Positions 45,552 through 54,610 of a DNA stretch of 64,000 nucleotides are shown in pieces (positions within the stretch are counted from its first letter, which is position 1; every line of letters starts with the position of its first letter). The DNA is from Coralloluteibacterium thermophilum (GTDB taxonomy: Bacteria > Pseudomonadota > Gammaproteobacteria > Xanthomonadales > Xanthomonadaceae), in assembly GCF_042654365.1 (NCBI RefSeq), contig NZ_JBHSGG010000001.1:1-64000 (forward strand), in the 5' to 3' direction. The notes under the pieces are model-generated. The model searched no databases and was not told where the DNA came from. It saw only the letters and a program-made list of their open reading frames with translations. The position numbers were made by a program, and so were the translations under genes.

Positions 45552-46934
45552 ATGCCTGCACACACTGACGTCCCCACCCTGTCCCGGCAGCCCCACGTGG
45601 TCGTGGTCGGCGGCGGCTTCGGAGGGCTCTCGGCGGCGCGGGGCCTCGCCGGCGCCCCGGTCCGCGTCACCCTGGTCGACCGCAGCAACCACCACCTGTT
45701 CCAGCCGCTGCTCTACCAGGTGGCGACGGCGGCGCTGGACAGCGCCTCGGTGGCGATGCCGCTGCGCCGCCTGTTCCGCCGCCAGCGCAACGCCACCGTC
45801 CTGCTCGCCGAGGTCGAACGCATCGACCCCGGCCTGCGCCGGCTCCACCTGGAAGGCGGCGGCAGCCTGGACTACGACATCCTCGTGCTCGCCAGCGGCG
45901 CGACCCACGCCTACTTCGGCAACGACCACTGGGCGCCCTGGGCGCCGGGCCTGAAGACCCTCGACGACGCCCTGGGCATCCGCCGGCGGGTGCTGATGGC
46001 CTTCGAGGCCGCCGAACGCGAGCCGGATCCGGAGAAGCGCCGCGCCTGGCTCAATCTCGCCGTCATCGGCGCCGGCCCGACCGGCGCGGAGCTCGCCGGC
46101 GCGCTCGCCGAGATCGCGCGCCACGCCCTGCGCGACGAGTTCCGCAACATCGATCCCGCCAGCGCCCGGATCTGCCTGATCGAGGCCGGGCCGCGCGTGC
46201 TCGGCACCTATTCCGAACGCCTGTCCGCCTCCGCCCGGCGCCAGCTCGAACGCCTGGGCGTGGAGGTGCAGACCGGCTGCAAGGTCACCGGCATCGACGC
46301 CGACGGCGTGCACTTCGAGGGCCGGCCGAGCCTCGCCGCGCGCACCGTGCTGTGGGGCGCCGGCGTCGCGGCCTCGCCCCTCGGCGCCTGCCTGCCGGCC
46401 GAGCGCGACCGCGCCGGCCGCGTGCGGGTGCGGCCGGACCTGACCGTGCCCGGGCATCCGGAGCTGTACGTGATCGGCGATCTCGCGGCCCTGGAACAGG
46501 ACGGCACGCCGGTGCCGGGCATCGCGCCGGCGGCCAAGCAGATGGGGCAGTACGTCGCCCGCGCCGTCCGTGCGCGCATCGACGGCCGCGACCCGCCTCC
46601 GTTCCGCTACCGGCACTACGGCAGCATGGCGACGCTGGGCCGGCGGCACGCCATCGCCGAGTTCCACGGCCGCGAGCTGACCGGCACCCTGGCGTGGTGG
46701 ACCTGGCTGCTGGCCCACATCTACTTCCTCATCGGCTTCCGCAACCGCCTCGTGGTGATGCTGGACTGGGCCTGGGCCTACTGGTCGCACCGCCGCAACG
46801 CGCGGATCATCTTCGGCGAGCCGCCGGGCGTGGTCCCGCCCGACGCGCCGCCCGGCGGGGAGGCGCTGCCGGCGGTGGAGGATGCGCAGGAGGTCGGCGC
46901 CGCCCCCGGCAAGGACGACCCCGCCGCGGCGTGA
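45552..46934 (+). CDS. ndh: Type II NADH:quinone oxidoreductase
   Basis: A 460-residue FAD flavoprotein. It has the N-terminal FAD site VVVGGGFGGLSAARGL, NHHLFQPLLYQVATAAL with conserved aromatic residues, the NADH site LAVIGAGPTGAELAGALAE and the second FAD contact YVIGDLAAL. The C-terminal part has two amphipathic or membrane-binding helices (WWTWLLAHIYFLIGFRNRLV) typical of NDH-2. It transfers electrons from NADH to quinone without proton pumping. Standalone, followed by a bidirectional terminator. Confidence 0.92.
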   Translation: MPAHTDVPTLSRQPHVVVVGGGFGGLSAARGLAGAPVRVTLVDRSNHHLFQPLLYQVATAALDSASVAMPLRRLFRRQRNATVLLAEVERIDPGLRRLHLEGGGSLDYDILVLASGATHAYFGNDHWAPWAPGLKTLDDALGIRRRVLMAFEAAEREPDPEKRRAWLNLAVIGAGPTGAELAGALAEIARHALRDEFRNIDPASARICLIEAGPRVLGTYSERLSASARRQLERLGVEVQTGCKVTGIDADGVHFEGRPSLAARTVLWGAGVAASPLGACLPAERDRAGRVRVRPDLTVPGHPELYVIGDLAALEQDGTPVPGIAPAAKQMGQYVARAVRARIDGRDPPPFRYRHYGSMATLGRRHAIAEFHGRELTGTLAWWTWLLAHIYFLIGFRNRLVVMLDWAWAYWSHRRNARIIFGEPPGVVPPDAPPGGEALPAVEDAQEVGAAPGKDDPAAA

Positions 46935-46953
46935 CCGCGCGGGCCGGAAACGG

Positions 46954-46977
46954 CGACGGCCCCCGAAGGGGCCGTCG
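46954..46977. terminator. Bidirectional terminator between ndh and rpoH
   Basis: CGACGGCCCC, loop CGAA, GGGGCCGTCG: 10 base pairs between the convergent ends of ndh and rpoH. Confidence 0.75.
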
Positions 46978-47001
46978 TCGATCCGGACCGGGCGCTGCGG
47001 C

Positions 47002-47886
<885 letters not shown>

Positions 47887-47897
47887 AGGATCCGATC

Positions 47898-47924
47898 TTA
47901 GCAGTCGCGACATTTGAGTGCTAA
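47898..47924. promoter_or_regulatory. CIRCE element (HrcA operator) upstream of rpoH
   Basis: TTAGCAGTC-N9-GAGTGCTAA matches CIRCE (TTAGCACTC-N9-GAGTGCTAA) with one mismatch in one arm. It lies 11 to 38 bases before the rpoH ATG, covering the region between a putative promoter and the ribosome site. HrcA repression at normal temperature is the expected effect. Confidence 0.9.
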
Positions 47925-48072
47925 ACGCGCCGGAAGTTCCCCGGCGTTCCGCCCGTGGGTCTTGCGGCGGGGGCCACACGCAACACGTGCAGCCTACGCC
48001 TTCGACCGTCGCGGGGCGGTGCAGTGCGGCACCCATGGGCACAACACTGCATCCGCCCTCCGCGACGCCCGC

Positions 48073-48498
48073 TCAGACCACGGTCAGGGTCACGTCGATG
48101 TTCCCGCGCGTGGCGTTCGAGTAGGGGCAGACGACATGCGCCTTCTCCACCAGCGCCTCGGCCTGGGCGCGCTCCAGCCCCGGCAGGGCGATGCGCAGTT
48201 CGACCTCGATGCCGAAACCGCTGGGGATCGGGCCGATCCCGACCTGCCCCTCGATCGAGGCGTCGGCCGGCAGCGCCACCTTCTCGCGGCCGGCGACGAA
48301 CTTGAGCGCGCCGAGGAAGCAGGCGGCGTAGCCCGCGGCGAAGAGCTGTTCCGGATTGGTGCCGTCGCCGCCGGTGCCGCCCAGCTCGCGCGGCGTGCTG
48401 AGGCGGACGTCGAGGACGCCGTCGGAGGAGACGGCACGGCCGTCGCGGCCTCCGGTGGCGGTGGCCTGGGCGCGGTAGAGGATCTTCTCGATGGACAT
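48073..48498 (-). CDS. ohr: Organic hydroperoxide resistance protein Ohr
   Basis: A 141-residue OsmC/Ohr protein that reduces organic hydroperoxides with lipoyl reductants. The catalytic cysteines are C60 (AACFLGALKF) and C124 (VVCPYSNATRGN), with the catalytic glutamate at E50 (NPEQLFAAGYAAC) and arginine near residue 20. Ribosome site AAGGAG lies before ATG. It follows ohrR by 106 bases on the same strand, with a palindrome in between. Confidence 0.95.
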   Translation of the reverse strand: MSIEKILYRAQATATGGRDGRAVSSDGVLDVRLSTPRELGGTGGDGTNPEQLFAAGYAACFLGALKFVAGREKVALPADASIEGQVGIGPIPSGFGIEVELRIALPGLERAQAEALVEKAHVVCPYSNATRGNIDVTLTVV

Positions 48499-48565
48499 GG
48501 TGGCTCCTTGGGTGGATGAGGGTGGCGTTCGGAGAGCCCCGCGGCTGCCACCGGGCCGCGATGCC

Positions 48566-48582
48566 GCACGATTGAATCGTGC
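48566..48582. promoter_or_regulatory. Palindrome upstream of ohr, candidate OhrR operator
   Basis: GCACGATT-G-AATCGTGC is a perfect 8-bp inverted repeat around one base, 68 bases before the ohr ATG and between ohrR and ohr. OhrR binds AT-rich inverted repeats in such positions; the exact consensus does not match TACAATT well, so the assignment is by position. Confidence 0.55.
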
Positions 48583-48604
48583 GCTACTTGAATGACCCGA
48601 CTGC

Positions 48605-49060
48605 TCAGCGCCGCAGCAGCCTGTCCCGCAGCCGGTCGAGCTGCCGCTTGGTGGCCGCCAGTTCCTCGGCGGGGCAGTCGGCGGCGCAGAGCACGCCCGC
48701 CGGGACCGTCCTCGCACGCTCGCGCAGCGCGCGGCCGGCCTCGCTCAGGCTCACGACCACCTGCCGCTCGTCCTCGACCGCGCGCCGCCGGGAGACCAGG
48801 TCGGCGGCCTGCAACCGCTTGAGCAGCGGCGTGAGGGTGGCCGAATCCAGGAACAGCCGCTCGCCGATCTCGGAAACGGTCAGTCCGTCCCGTTCCCAGA
48901 GCACCAGCATCACCAGGTACTGGGGGTAGGTCAGTCCGAGTTCGCCGAGCAGCCCGCGGTAGACCTTGTTGAGCGCCAGGCTGGCGGAGTACAGCGAGAA
49001 GCAGAGCTGCTGGTCGAGCCGGAGCGGCAGATCGGCGGTGGCGGGGTCCGGGGCGTCCAT
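48605..49060 (-). CDS. ohrR: MarR-family organic-peroxide repressor OhrR (2-Cys type)
   Basis: A 151-residue winged-helix MarR protein. The sensing cysteine C20 is in LDQQLCFSLYSAS, and resolving cysteine candidates C125 and C129 are in the C-terminal region (LCAADCP), as in Xanthomonas OhrR. The wing region reads RRAVEDERQVVVSLSEAGR. It represses ohr, and peroxide oxidises C20 to release DNA. It is upstream of ohr in the same direction. A TGCAATTGCA palindrome at 49085-49094, before its start, fits autorepression. Confidence 0.92.
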   Translation of the reverse strand: MDAPDPATADLPLRLDQQLCFSLYSASLALNKVYRGLLGELGLTYPQYLVMLVLWERDGLTVSEIGERLFLDSATLTPLLKRLQAADLVSRRRAVEDERQVVVSLSEAGRALRERARTVPAGVLCAADCPAEELAATKRQLDRLRDRLLRR

Positions 49061-49084
49061 GCGCCCATGATAGATAGCGCGCTA

Positions 49085-49094
49085 TGCAATTGCA
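49085..49094. promoter_or_regulatory. TGCAATTGCA palindrome before ohrR
   Basis: A 10-base perfect palindrome 25 bases upstream of the ohrR ATG, in an AT-rich patch between ohrR and the divergent pirin gene. It may be the OhrR autoregulatory site or control pirin too. Confidence 0.5.
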
Positions 49095-49170
49095 AGCGAT
49101 ACGTCCTCCGTCACGGAAAGCCGCGCCTTGCCGGCGCATGATGCGGAGCGGCCAAGGAGGAGACCCGCTC

Positions 49171-50070
49171 ATGCTCGACATCGTGATCGACACCCGCTGC
49201 CACGACCTCGGGGGCTTCGAGGTCGGGCGGGTGCTGCCCTTCCGCGCGCGACGCATGGTCGGGCCGTTCATCTTCTTCGACCGGATGGGGCCGGCGCAGA
49301 TGCCGCCGGGCATCCCGCGCGAGACCGACGTCCGCCCCCATCCGCACATCGGGCTCTCCACGATCACCTACCTGTTCGAGGGCGAGATGACCCACCGCGA
49401 CAGCACCGGGGTCGAGCAGGTGATCCGCCCGGGGGCGCTGAACTGGATGACCGCCGGCCGCGGCATCAGCCATTCCGAGCGCTTCGACGGCCTGCGCGAG
49501 CGCGGCGGTCCGATGGACGGCATCCAGGCCTGGGTGGCGCTGCCGACCGAGGACGAGGAGACGGCGCCGGACTTCGCCCACCACCCCGCCGGGGCGCTGC
49601 CCGAATTCGGCGAGGGCGGCCTGTCTGCACGGCTGATCGCGGGCGAGGCCTACGGCCTGCGCAGCCCGGCCCGGACCCGCTCGCCGCTGTTCTACGTCCA
49701 CGCCGAACTGGCCGACGGCGCGCGCATGGGCCTGCCCGAGGGCCACGCCGAGCGCGCCGTCTACGTCGCCCGTGGCGAGGTGGAGGTGGGCGGCGTGCGC
49801 TACCCGGAGGGGAAGATGCTGGTCTTCCGCGGCGGCGTCGCACCCACCCTGACCGCGGTGGGCGCGACGCGGCTGATGCTGCTGGGCGGCGAGCCCGTCG
49901 GCGCGCGGCACATCTGGTGGAACTTCGTGTCCTCGCGCCGGGACCGCATCGAGCAGGCCAAGGCCGACTGGGCGGCGGGCCGGATCCCGCTGCCGCCCAT
50001 GGACCGGGACACCTTCATTCCCCTGCCGGAGGCGCAGGCACAGGCGCCGACCCCGAACCCGATGTCCTGA
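49171..50070 (+). CDS. Pirin family protein
   Basis: A 299-residue bicupin. The metal-binding histidine/glutamate cluster of pirins is visible in RPHPHIGLSTITYLFEGEM and THRDSTG, and GPMDGIQAWVALP and HSERFDG are conserved downstream. Bacterial pirins act as quercetinases or redox-dependent regulators. ATG at 49171 has AAGGAGGA at a good spacing; an in-frame ATG 11 codons upstream is possible. Divergent from ohrR with about 110 bases between. Its last 56 bases overlap the convergent BASS gene. Confidence 0.9.
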   Translation: MLDIVIDTRCHDLGGFEVGRVLPFRARRMVGPFIFFDRMGPAQMPPGIPRETDVRPHPHIGLSTITYLFEGEMTHRDSTGVEQVIRPGALNWMTAGRGISHSERFDGLRERGGPMDGIQAWVALPTEDEETAPDFAHHPAGALPEFGEGGLSARLIAGEAYGLRSPARTRSPLFYVHAELADGARMGLPEGHAERAVYVARGEVEVGGVRYPEGKMLVFRGGVAPTLTAVGATRLMLLGGEPVGARHIWWNFVSSRRDRIEQAKADWAAGRIPLPPMDRDTFIPLPEAQAQAPTPNPMS

Positions 50071-50968
50071 GCCGGGCGTGCCCGCCGACCGGCGCGGTCG
50101 GCGCCGCCGCCCCGGCACCCCGCCGGTTGAGCCAGAGCGCGAAGGCGGCCGCGGTGAAGAACATCAGCAGGCTGTAGACCGCCGCCGGCACCGACATCGC
50201 CGCATCCTGGAGCACGTTGAGCGCGATGAAGATGGCCAGCGTGCCGTTGTGGATGCCGATCTCCATCGAGATGGCGATGGCCTGCCCCCGCGGCAGGCGC
50301 AGCGCCCTCGGCGCGCCGTAGCCGACACCCATGCTGACGAGGTTGAACAGCAGGCAGGCCAGGCCGACGGCCGCCACGTGCGCGAGCAGCACCTGCCAGG
50401 ACTGCGCGACCGCCGCCACGATCAGCAGCGCCAGCACCAGCACCGAGGCGACCCGGATCGGCCGTTCCGCGCGCGCCGCGAATCCGGGCGCGAGGCGCCG
50501 CAGGCCCATGCCGAGCGCGACCGGCAGCACGATGACCAGCGCCACCTCGACCACCTTCGACACCGGCGGCGGCACGTACTGTCCGCTGCCCATGAAGTAG
50601 CCCAGCGCCAGGTTGAGCACGATCGGCAGCGTGACCAGGCACAGCAGGCTGTTGATCGCGGTGAGCGTGATGTTCAGCGCGACGTCGCCGCGCGCGAGGT
50701 GGCTGTAGATGTTGGCGGTGGCGCCGCCGGGCGAGGCGGCCAGCAGCATCAGGCCCACCGCCAGCGCCGGCGGCAGGCCGAACAGCAGGGCCAGCGCGAA
50801 GGCCGCCCAGGGCAGCACCAGCACCTGCAGGGCCAGGCCCACCAGCACCGCACGCGGATACCGGGCGATGCGCCGGAAGTCCTCGCCGGCGAGGCCCAGG
50901 CCGAGGCCCAGCATGATGACGCCCAGCGCCAGGGGCAGCAGGACCGTGGTGAGCAGCGTCGCCTGCAT
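50015..50968 (-). CDS. BASS-family (bile acid:sodium symporter) transporter
   Basis: A 317-residue membrane protein with 9-10 hydrophobic segments. Conserved features are LLAASPGGATANIYSHLARGDVAL, the crossover motif of BASS transporters binding sodium and substrate, and EIGIHNGTLAIFIA in the second half. Related members carry sodium with organic acids or pantoate-like compounds; the substrate here is unknown. The C-terminal 30 residues are Gly/Ala/Pro-rich and overlap the pirin gene, so the true end of the ancestral gene may be earlier. It is preceded by a 117-base gap from ung. Confidence 0.88.
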   Translation of the reverse strand: MQATLLTTVLLPLALGVIMLGLGLGLAGEDFRRIARYPRAVLVGLALQVLVLPWAAFALALLFGLPPALAVGLMLLAASPGGATANIYSHLARGDVALNITLTAINSLLCLVTLPIVLNLALGYFMGSGQYVPPPVSKVVEVALVIVLPVALGMGLRRLAPGFAARAERPIRVASVLVLALLIVAAVAQSWQVLLAHVAAVGLACLLFNLVSMGVGYGAPRALRLPRGQAIAISMEIGIHNGTLAIFIALNVLQDAAMSVPAAVYSLLMFFTAAAFALWLNRRGAGAAAPTAPVGGHARLRTSGSGSAPVPAPPAGE

Positions 50969-51085
50969 GCCTCGCCTCGTCGTGACCGGATCGGACTCGC
51001 AGCATGCGCGGCAGGCTCCCGCGGCGCACGCCGCAGCGCACGAACGCCCTGCGCGTTCCGGCGACGCGGAACCGCGGGGCGCGCC

Positions 51086-51793
51086 CTAGCCCAGGCCCAG
51101 TTCCGCCCGCGGCGGCAGCCGCCAGTCGATCGCGCCGTGCCCGCGCGCCGTCAGCCAGCGGTTGGCCTTGGAGAAGTGGCCGCAGCCGATGAAGCCGCGA
51201 TGCGCCGACAGCGGCGAGGGGTGCGGCGCCCGCAGCACGCAGTGCGCGGACAGATCGACGCGCCGCGCCTTGGCCTGGGCGTAGCTGCCCCACAGCATGA
51301 AGACCAGGTCCTTCCGCTCGCGCGCGAGCGTCTCCACGACGTGGTCGGTGAAGCCCTCCCAGCCGCGCCCCTGGTGGCTGCCGGCCTGCGCCGCCTGCAC
51401 GGTCAGCACCGCGTTCAGCAGCAGCACGCCCTGGCGCGCCCAGGGCAGCAGGCAGCCGTGGTCCGGCCGGGGGATGCCGAGGTCGCGCTCGAGCTCGGCG
51501 TAGATGTTGTTGAGCGAGGGCGGCACCGGCACGCCCGGCAGCACCGAGAAGCTCAGGCCGTGCGCCTGCCCCGGCCCGTGGTAGGGGTCCTGGCCCAGCA
51601 CCACCACCTTGACCTGCTCGAACGGCGTGGCGTCCAGCGCCGCGAAGATGCTCCCCGCCGGCGGGAAGATGCGCGTGCCGCGCGCCTTCTCGCTGCGCAG
51701 GAAGGCGGCCAGCGCCTGCATGTCCTCGCGCAGCAGATAGTCGCCGACCCGCGCCTTCCAGGACGCGTCCAGGCGCACCTGCTCCAGGCTCAT
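51086..51793 (-). CDS. ung: Uracil-DNA glycosylase
   Basis: A 235-residue family 1 UDG. It has the water-activating motif VVLGQDPYHGPGQAHGLSFS with the catalytic aspartate, the PPSLNNIYAELE minor-groove loop, GVLLLNAVLTV, and HPSPLSAHRGFIG with the catalytic histidine and intercalating loop. Start at 51793 overlaps the stop of the double-receiver protein (ATGA). Function: removes uracil from DNA. Confidence 0.97.
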   Translation of the reverse strand: MSLEQVRLDASWKARVGDYLLREDMQALAAFLRSEKARGTRIFPPAGSIFAALDATPFEQVKVVVLGQDPYHGPGQAHGLSFSVLPGVPVPPSLNNIYAELERDLGIPRPDHGCLLPWARQGVLLLNAVLTVQAAQAGSHQGRGWEGFTDHVVETLARERKDLVFMLWGSYAQAKARRVDLSAHCVLRAPHPSPLSAHRGFIGCGHFSKANRWLTARGHGAIDWRLPPRAELGLG

Positions 51794-52638
51794 GCCGCGG
51801 CCCGGGCCCGCCCGCGGGCCATCCGCGCCAGCCGCAGCTGGAACAGCAGCTTGGTGACCAGCAGGCGCTCCTCGATGGGCTTCTGCACGAGGTCGTTGGC
51901 CCCGGCGCGCAGCAGCGCGCTCTGGTTGCCGGGGTTGGCATCGCCGGTCATGACCACGACCGGCAGCAGCGACTTGTCGAGGCCGAAGTCCTCGCGCACC
52001 CGGCGCAGCAGGTCGCCGCCGCTGAGCGCGCCCTTCAGGTAGACGTCGGTCAGCACCACGTCGACCGGCGGCGCCTCCTCGGCGATGGCCGCCTGGATGC
52101 GCTCCAGCGCCTCCTCCGCGCTGATCGCGTGCACCACTTCGAGGCCGTGCCGCTGCAGCATCCGGCAGGTCGCCGTGGCCACCACACGGCTGTCCTCGAC
52201 GTAGAGCACGCGGCCGTCGGGCTCCTGCTCGGGATGCACGTAGCCGCGGATGAAGGCCGCCAGCGCGCTGAAGCCCAGCGCCTTGTCGAAGTAGTCGGTG
52301 ATGTCCGGGGTGAAGCTGCGCGCCTCGAGGTGCTCCTGTGCGTTGCCGGAGACCACGATGATCGGGACGTAGGCCTGGGTCGGGTGCTCGCGCACGCGGC
52401 GCGCCAGCTCGATGCCGTCCATGTCCGGCAGCGACAGCGAGGTGCTCACCAGGTGCACCGGCTTCTCGGCGATGGCCACGCAGGCGTCGATGCCGTTGTC
52501 GACGCCGACCACCTCGACGCCCGGCAGCTCCTTGCGCAGCACGCCCTCGATCATCCGCCGCACCACGCGGGAGCCATCGACGACGAGCACGCGCGGCGCG
52601 TCGGCGTCGAGATGCTGGAGCGTGGGCGCGGCATGCAT
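51790..52638 (-). CDS. Double-receiver response regulator (first receiver degenerate)
   Basis: A 282-residue protein of two tandem receiver domains and no output domain. Domain 1 (about 14-140) lacks the phosphoacceptor: the TSLSLPDMDG position has Ser67 where Asp is normal, and the acidic pair is DG instead of DD or ED. Domain 2 is canonical: VLYVEDSRVVA, VLTDVYLKG, DLVQKP. Degenerate receivers often act as protein-interaction modules. ATG at 52638 is chosen; another in-frame codon nearby gives almost the same product. It is coupled to ung by ATGA overlap and lies 35 bases downstream of ftsX. Confidence 0.82.
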   Translation of the reverse strand: MHAAPTLQHLDADAPRVLVVDGSRVVRRMIEGVLRKELPGVEVVGVDNGIDACVAIAEKPVHLVSTSLSLPDMDGIELARRVREHPTQAYVPIIVVSGNAQEHLEARSFTPDITDYFDKALGFSALAAFIRGYVHPEQEPDGRVLYVEDSRVVATATCRMLQRHGLEVVHAISAEEALERIQAAIAEEAPPVDVVLTDVYLKGALSGGDLLRRVREDFGLDKSLLPVVVMTGDANPGNQSALLRAGANDLVQKPIEERLLVTKLLFQLRLARMARGRARAAA

Positions 52639-52673
52639 GGCGGTGCGAGGTTCCCCTTCGGACGCGGCCGGGA

Positions 52674-53657
52674 TCAGAGCTCGGCGGGACGCGTCCGGCG
52701 TAGATGATGCCCGCTCGCAAGCCGCGCGCCCACCCAGCCGAGCGCAACTGCGACGGCGAGCACAGTCAGGGCCCCGCCCCAGCCGGGTCCGTGCAGGGCG
52801 AACTCGCCCCCGTAGCTGGCCACCAGCGCGGACAGCGGGCGCTGCAGGGCCAGGCCGGCCGCGGCGAGCACGGCCAGCGCCAGCAGGCCCGCCGCGAGGC
52901 CGTACCAGGCGCCGAGGTAGAGGAAGGGCCGGCGCACGAAGCGGTCGGTCGCGCCCAGGAGCTGGAGCACGCCGATCTCCTCCGCGCGCGCGGCGATGTC
53001 CAGGCGGACGGTGTTGCCCACCACCAGCAGCACGCCGATGCCGAGCAGCAGCGCCACCACCGCGACCGCGCGCTCGCCGAAGTCGAGCCAGCGGTCCAGC
53101 CGCTCGCGCCACACCGCGTCGTGCTGCACCAGGTCGGCTTCCGGCAGGGCACGCAGCCGTTCGGCCAGCGCCGCGCCGCCGTCGGCCGCGGAGGCCGCCG
53201 GCACCACGGTCAGCACCGCCGGCAGCGGGTTGCCGTCGAGTGCGTCGAGCGCCGCCGCGAGGTCGCCCATCTGGCGGAACTCGGCGAGACCCTCCTCGGG
53301 CGTCTTCAGCACCACCGCCTCGACGTCGGACTGCGCGCGCAGTGCGTCGGCCAGCGCCGCGGCGCGCTCCGGCGCCACGTCGAGACGCAGGAAGACGCCG
53401 ATCTCACGGGAGTCGCGCACGTGGCCGGAGAAGCGCTCGACGTTCTTGAGCGCCAGCCACAGCCCCAGCGGCAGCGCCAGGGCGATCGCCATCACGCCGA
53501 CGGTCAGCAGGGTCGCCCAGGGGCGCTGGGCGATGCGCCCGAGGCTGGAGACCAGCCCGAAGACGTGCTGCTCGCGCCAGGCGCGCAGGCGCTCGCCGGC
53601 GCGCGCCCTGGGGACGCGCTCGCTGCGCGCCTTGTTGCGTGCCCCGCGGGGACTCAT
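52674..53657 (-). CDS. ftsX: Cell division protein FtsX
   Basis: A 327-residue membrane partner of FtsE. The protein has an Arg-rich cytoplasmic N-terminus, transmembrane segment (TLLTVGVMAIALALPLGLWL), a periplasmic domain of about 110 residues, and three C-terminal helices with the conserved VGNTVRLDIAARAEEIGVLQLLG coupling stretch. FtsEX activates peptidoglycan hydrolases during division. It overlaps ftsE by ATGA. Start at 53657 fits the usual length. Confidence 0.93.
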   Translation of the reverse strand: MSPRGARNKARSERVPRARAGERLRAWREQHVFGLVSSLGRIAQRPWATLLTVGVMAIALALPLGLWLALKNVERFSGHVRDSREIGVFLRLDVAPERAAALADALRAQSDVEAVVLKTPEEGLAEFRQMGDLAAALDALDGNPLPAVLTVVPAASAADGGAALAERLRALPEADLVQHDAVWRERLDRWLDFGERAVAVVALLLGIGVLLVVGNTVRLDIAARAEEIGVLQLLGATDRFVRRPFLYLGAWYGLAAGLLALAVLAAAGLALQRPLSALVASYGGEFALHGPGWGGALTVLAVAVALGWVGARLASGHHLRRTRPAEL

Positions 53658-54340
53658 GCGGCGAGGTCCTCGGGCGCGATGTCGTCCACCAGGCGGCCGT
53701 GATCGAGGACCAGGACCCGCCGGCGCAGGCGCTTGATCAGGGCGAGGTCGTGGCTGGCGATCAGGACCGTCGTGCCCTGCGCCGGCAGCGAGGCGAACAG
53801 CTGCATGACCTCGGCGGCGAGCTGGGGGTCGAGATTGCCGGTCGGCTCGTCGGCGACCAGCAGCGGCGGCTGCGCCACCACCGCGCGGGCGATGCCCACG
53901 CGCTGCTGCTCGCCGGTGGACAGCTGCGCCGGCAGCGCGCGTTCGCGACCGCCCAGGCCCAGCTTCTCCAGGGTCACGCGCACGCGCTTGCCGATCTCGG
54001 CGCGCGGCACGCCCGCGATGACCAGCGGCAGCGCGACGTTGTCGAAGACGCTGCGGTCCGCGAGCAGGCGATGGTCCTGGAACACCGTGCCCACCCGGCG
54101 CCGGTGGTGCGGCACGCGGGCACCGCGCACCTGCGCGAGGTTGCGCTCGTCCACCAGCACGGCCCCGCGACTCGGCCGCTCGGACAGATGCACCAGCCGC
54201 AGCAGCGTGCTCTTGCCGGCACCGGAATGGCCGGTGATGAACAGCATCTCCCCGGCCTCGACGCTGAAGCTGACGTCCACTAGCGCCTCGTGTCCACCGG
54301 GATAGCGCTTGGCGACGCCATCGAAGCGCAGCAGGGTCAT
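53654..54340 (-). CDS. ftsE: Cell division ATP-binding protein FtsE
   Basis: A 228-residue ABC ATPase. It has Walker A TGHSGAGKSTLL, Q-loop VFQDHRLL, signature QLSTGEQQRVGIARAVV, Walker B LLVADEPTGNLD and switch histidine IASHDLAL. It binds FtsX at the divisome. The gene is preceded by a GGGGCTT tandem array and the gspF gene; in E. coli ftsY would be upstream and rpoH downstream, and here rpoH is 4.8 kb away. Confidence 0.95.
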   Translation of the reverse strand: MTLLRFDGVAKRYPGGHEALVDVSFSVEAGEMLFITGHSGAGKSTLLRLVHLSERPSRGAVLVDERNLAQVRGARVPHHRRRVGTVFQDHRLLADRSVFDNVALPLVIAGVPRAEIGKRVRVTLEKLGLGGRERALPAQLSTGEQQRVGIARAVVAQPPLLVADEPTGNLDPQLAAEVMQLFASLPAQGTTVLIASHDLALIKRLRRRVLVLDHGRLVDDIAPEDLAA

Positions 54341-54610
54341 GGGGCGGACGGGGCGAAGGGCATGGGCGTGAGTTTAGCGGGCCCGCGGGGGAGGACGGGC
54401 AACGGGCCCGCCCGGGCTTGGGGCTTGGGGCTTGGGGCTTGGGGCTTGGGGCTTGGGGCTTGGGGCTCGGGGCCTGGGGCCTGGGCCTGGGCCTGGGGCT
54501 TAGGGCCTGGGGCTCGGGGGGCTTGGGGCGGGGCATGGGCTCGGAGATCGCGGGATGCGCCTACGCCCTACGCCCTATGCCCTGAGCCCTGTGCCCCGAA
54601 CCCCACCCCC
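54341..54610. repeat. GGGGCTT tandem array between ftsE and gspF
   Basis: From 54420 to 54461 six perfect GGGGCTT units stand in tandem, flanked by degenerate GGGGCTC/GGGCCT copies to about 54545, then a complementary CCC-rich stretch at 54570-54612. G4-N3-G4 spacing allows G-quadruplex formation on the plus strand. No gene is supported here. Similar short degenerate stretches lie at about 24946-24990 (opposite orientation) and 29172-29226. Confidence 0.75.
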
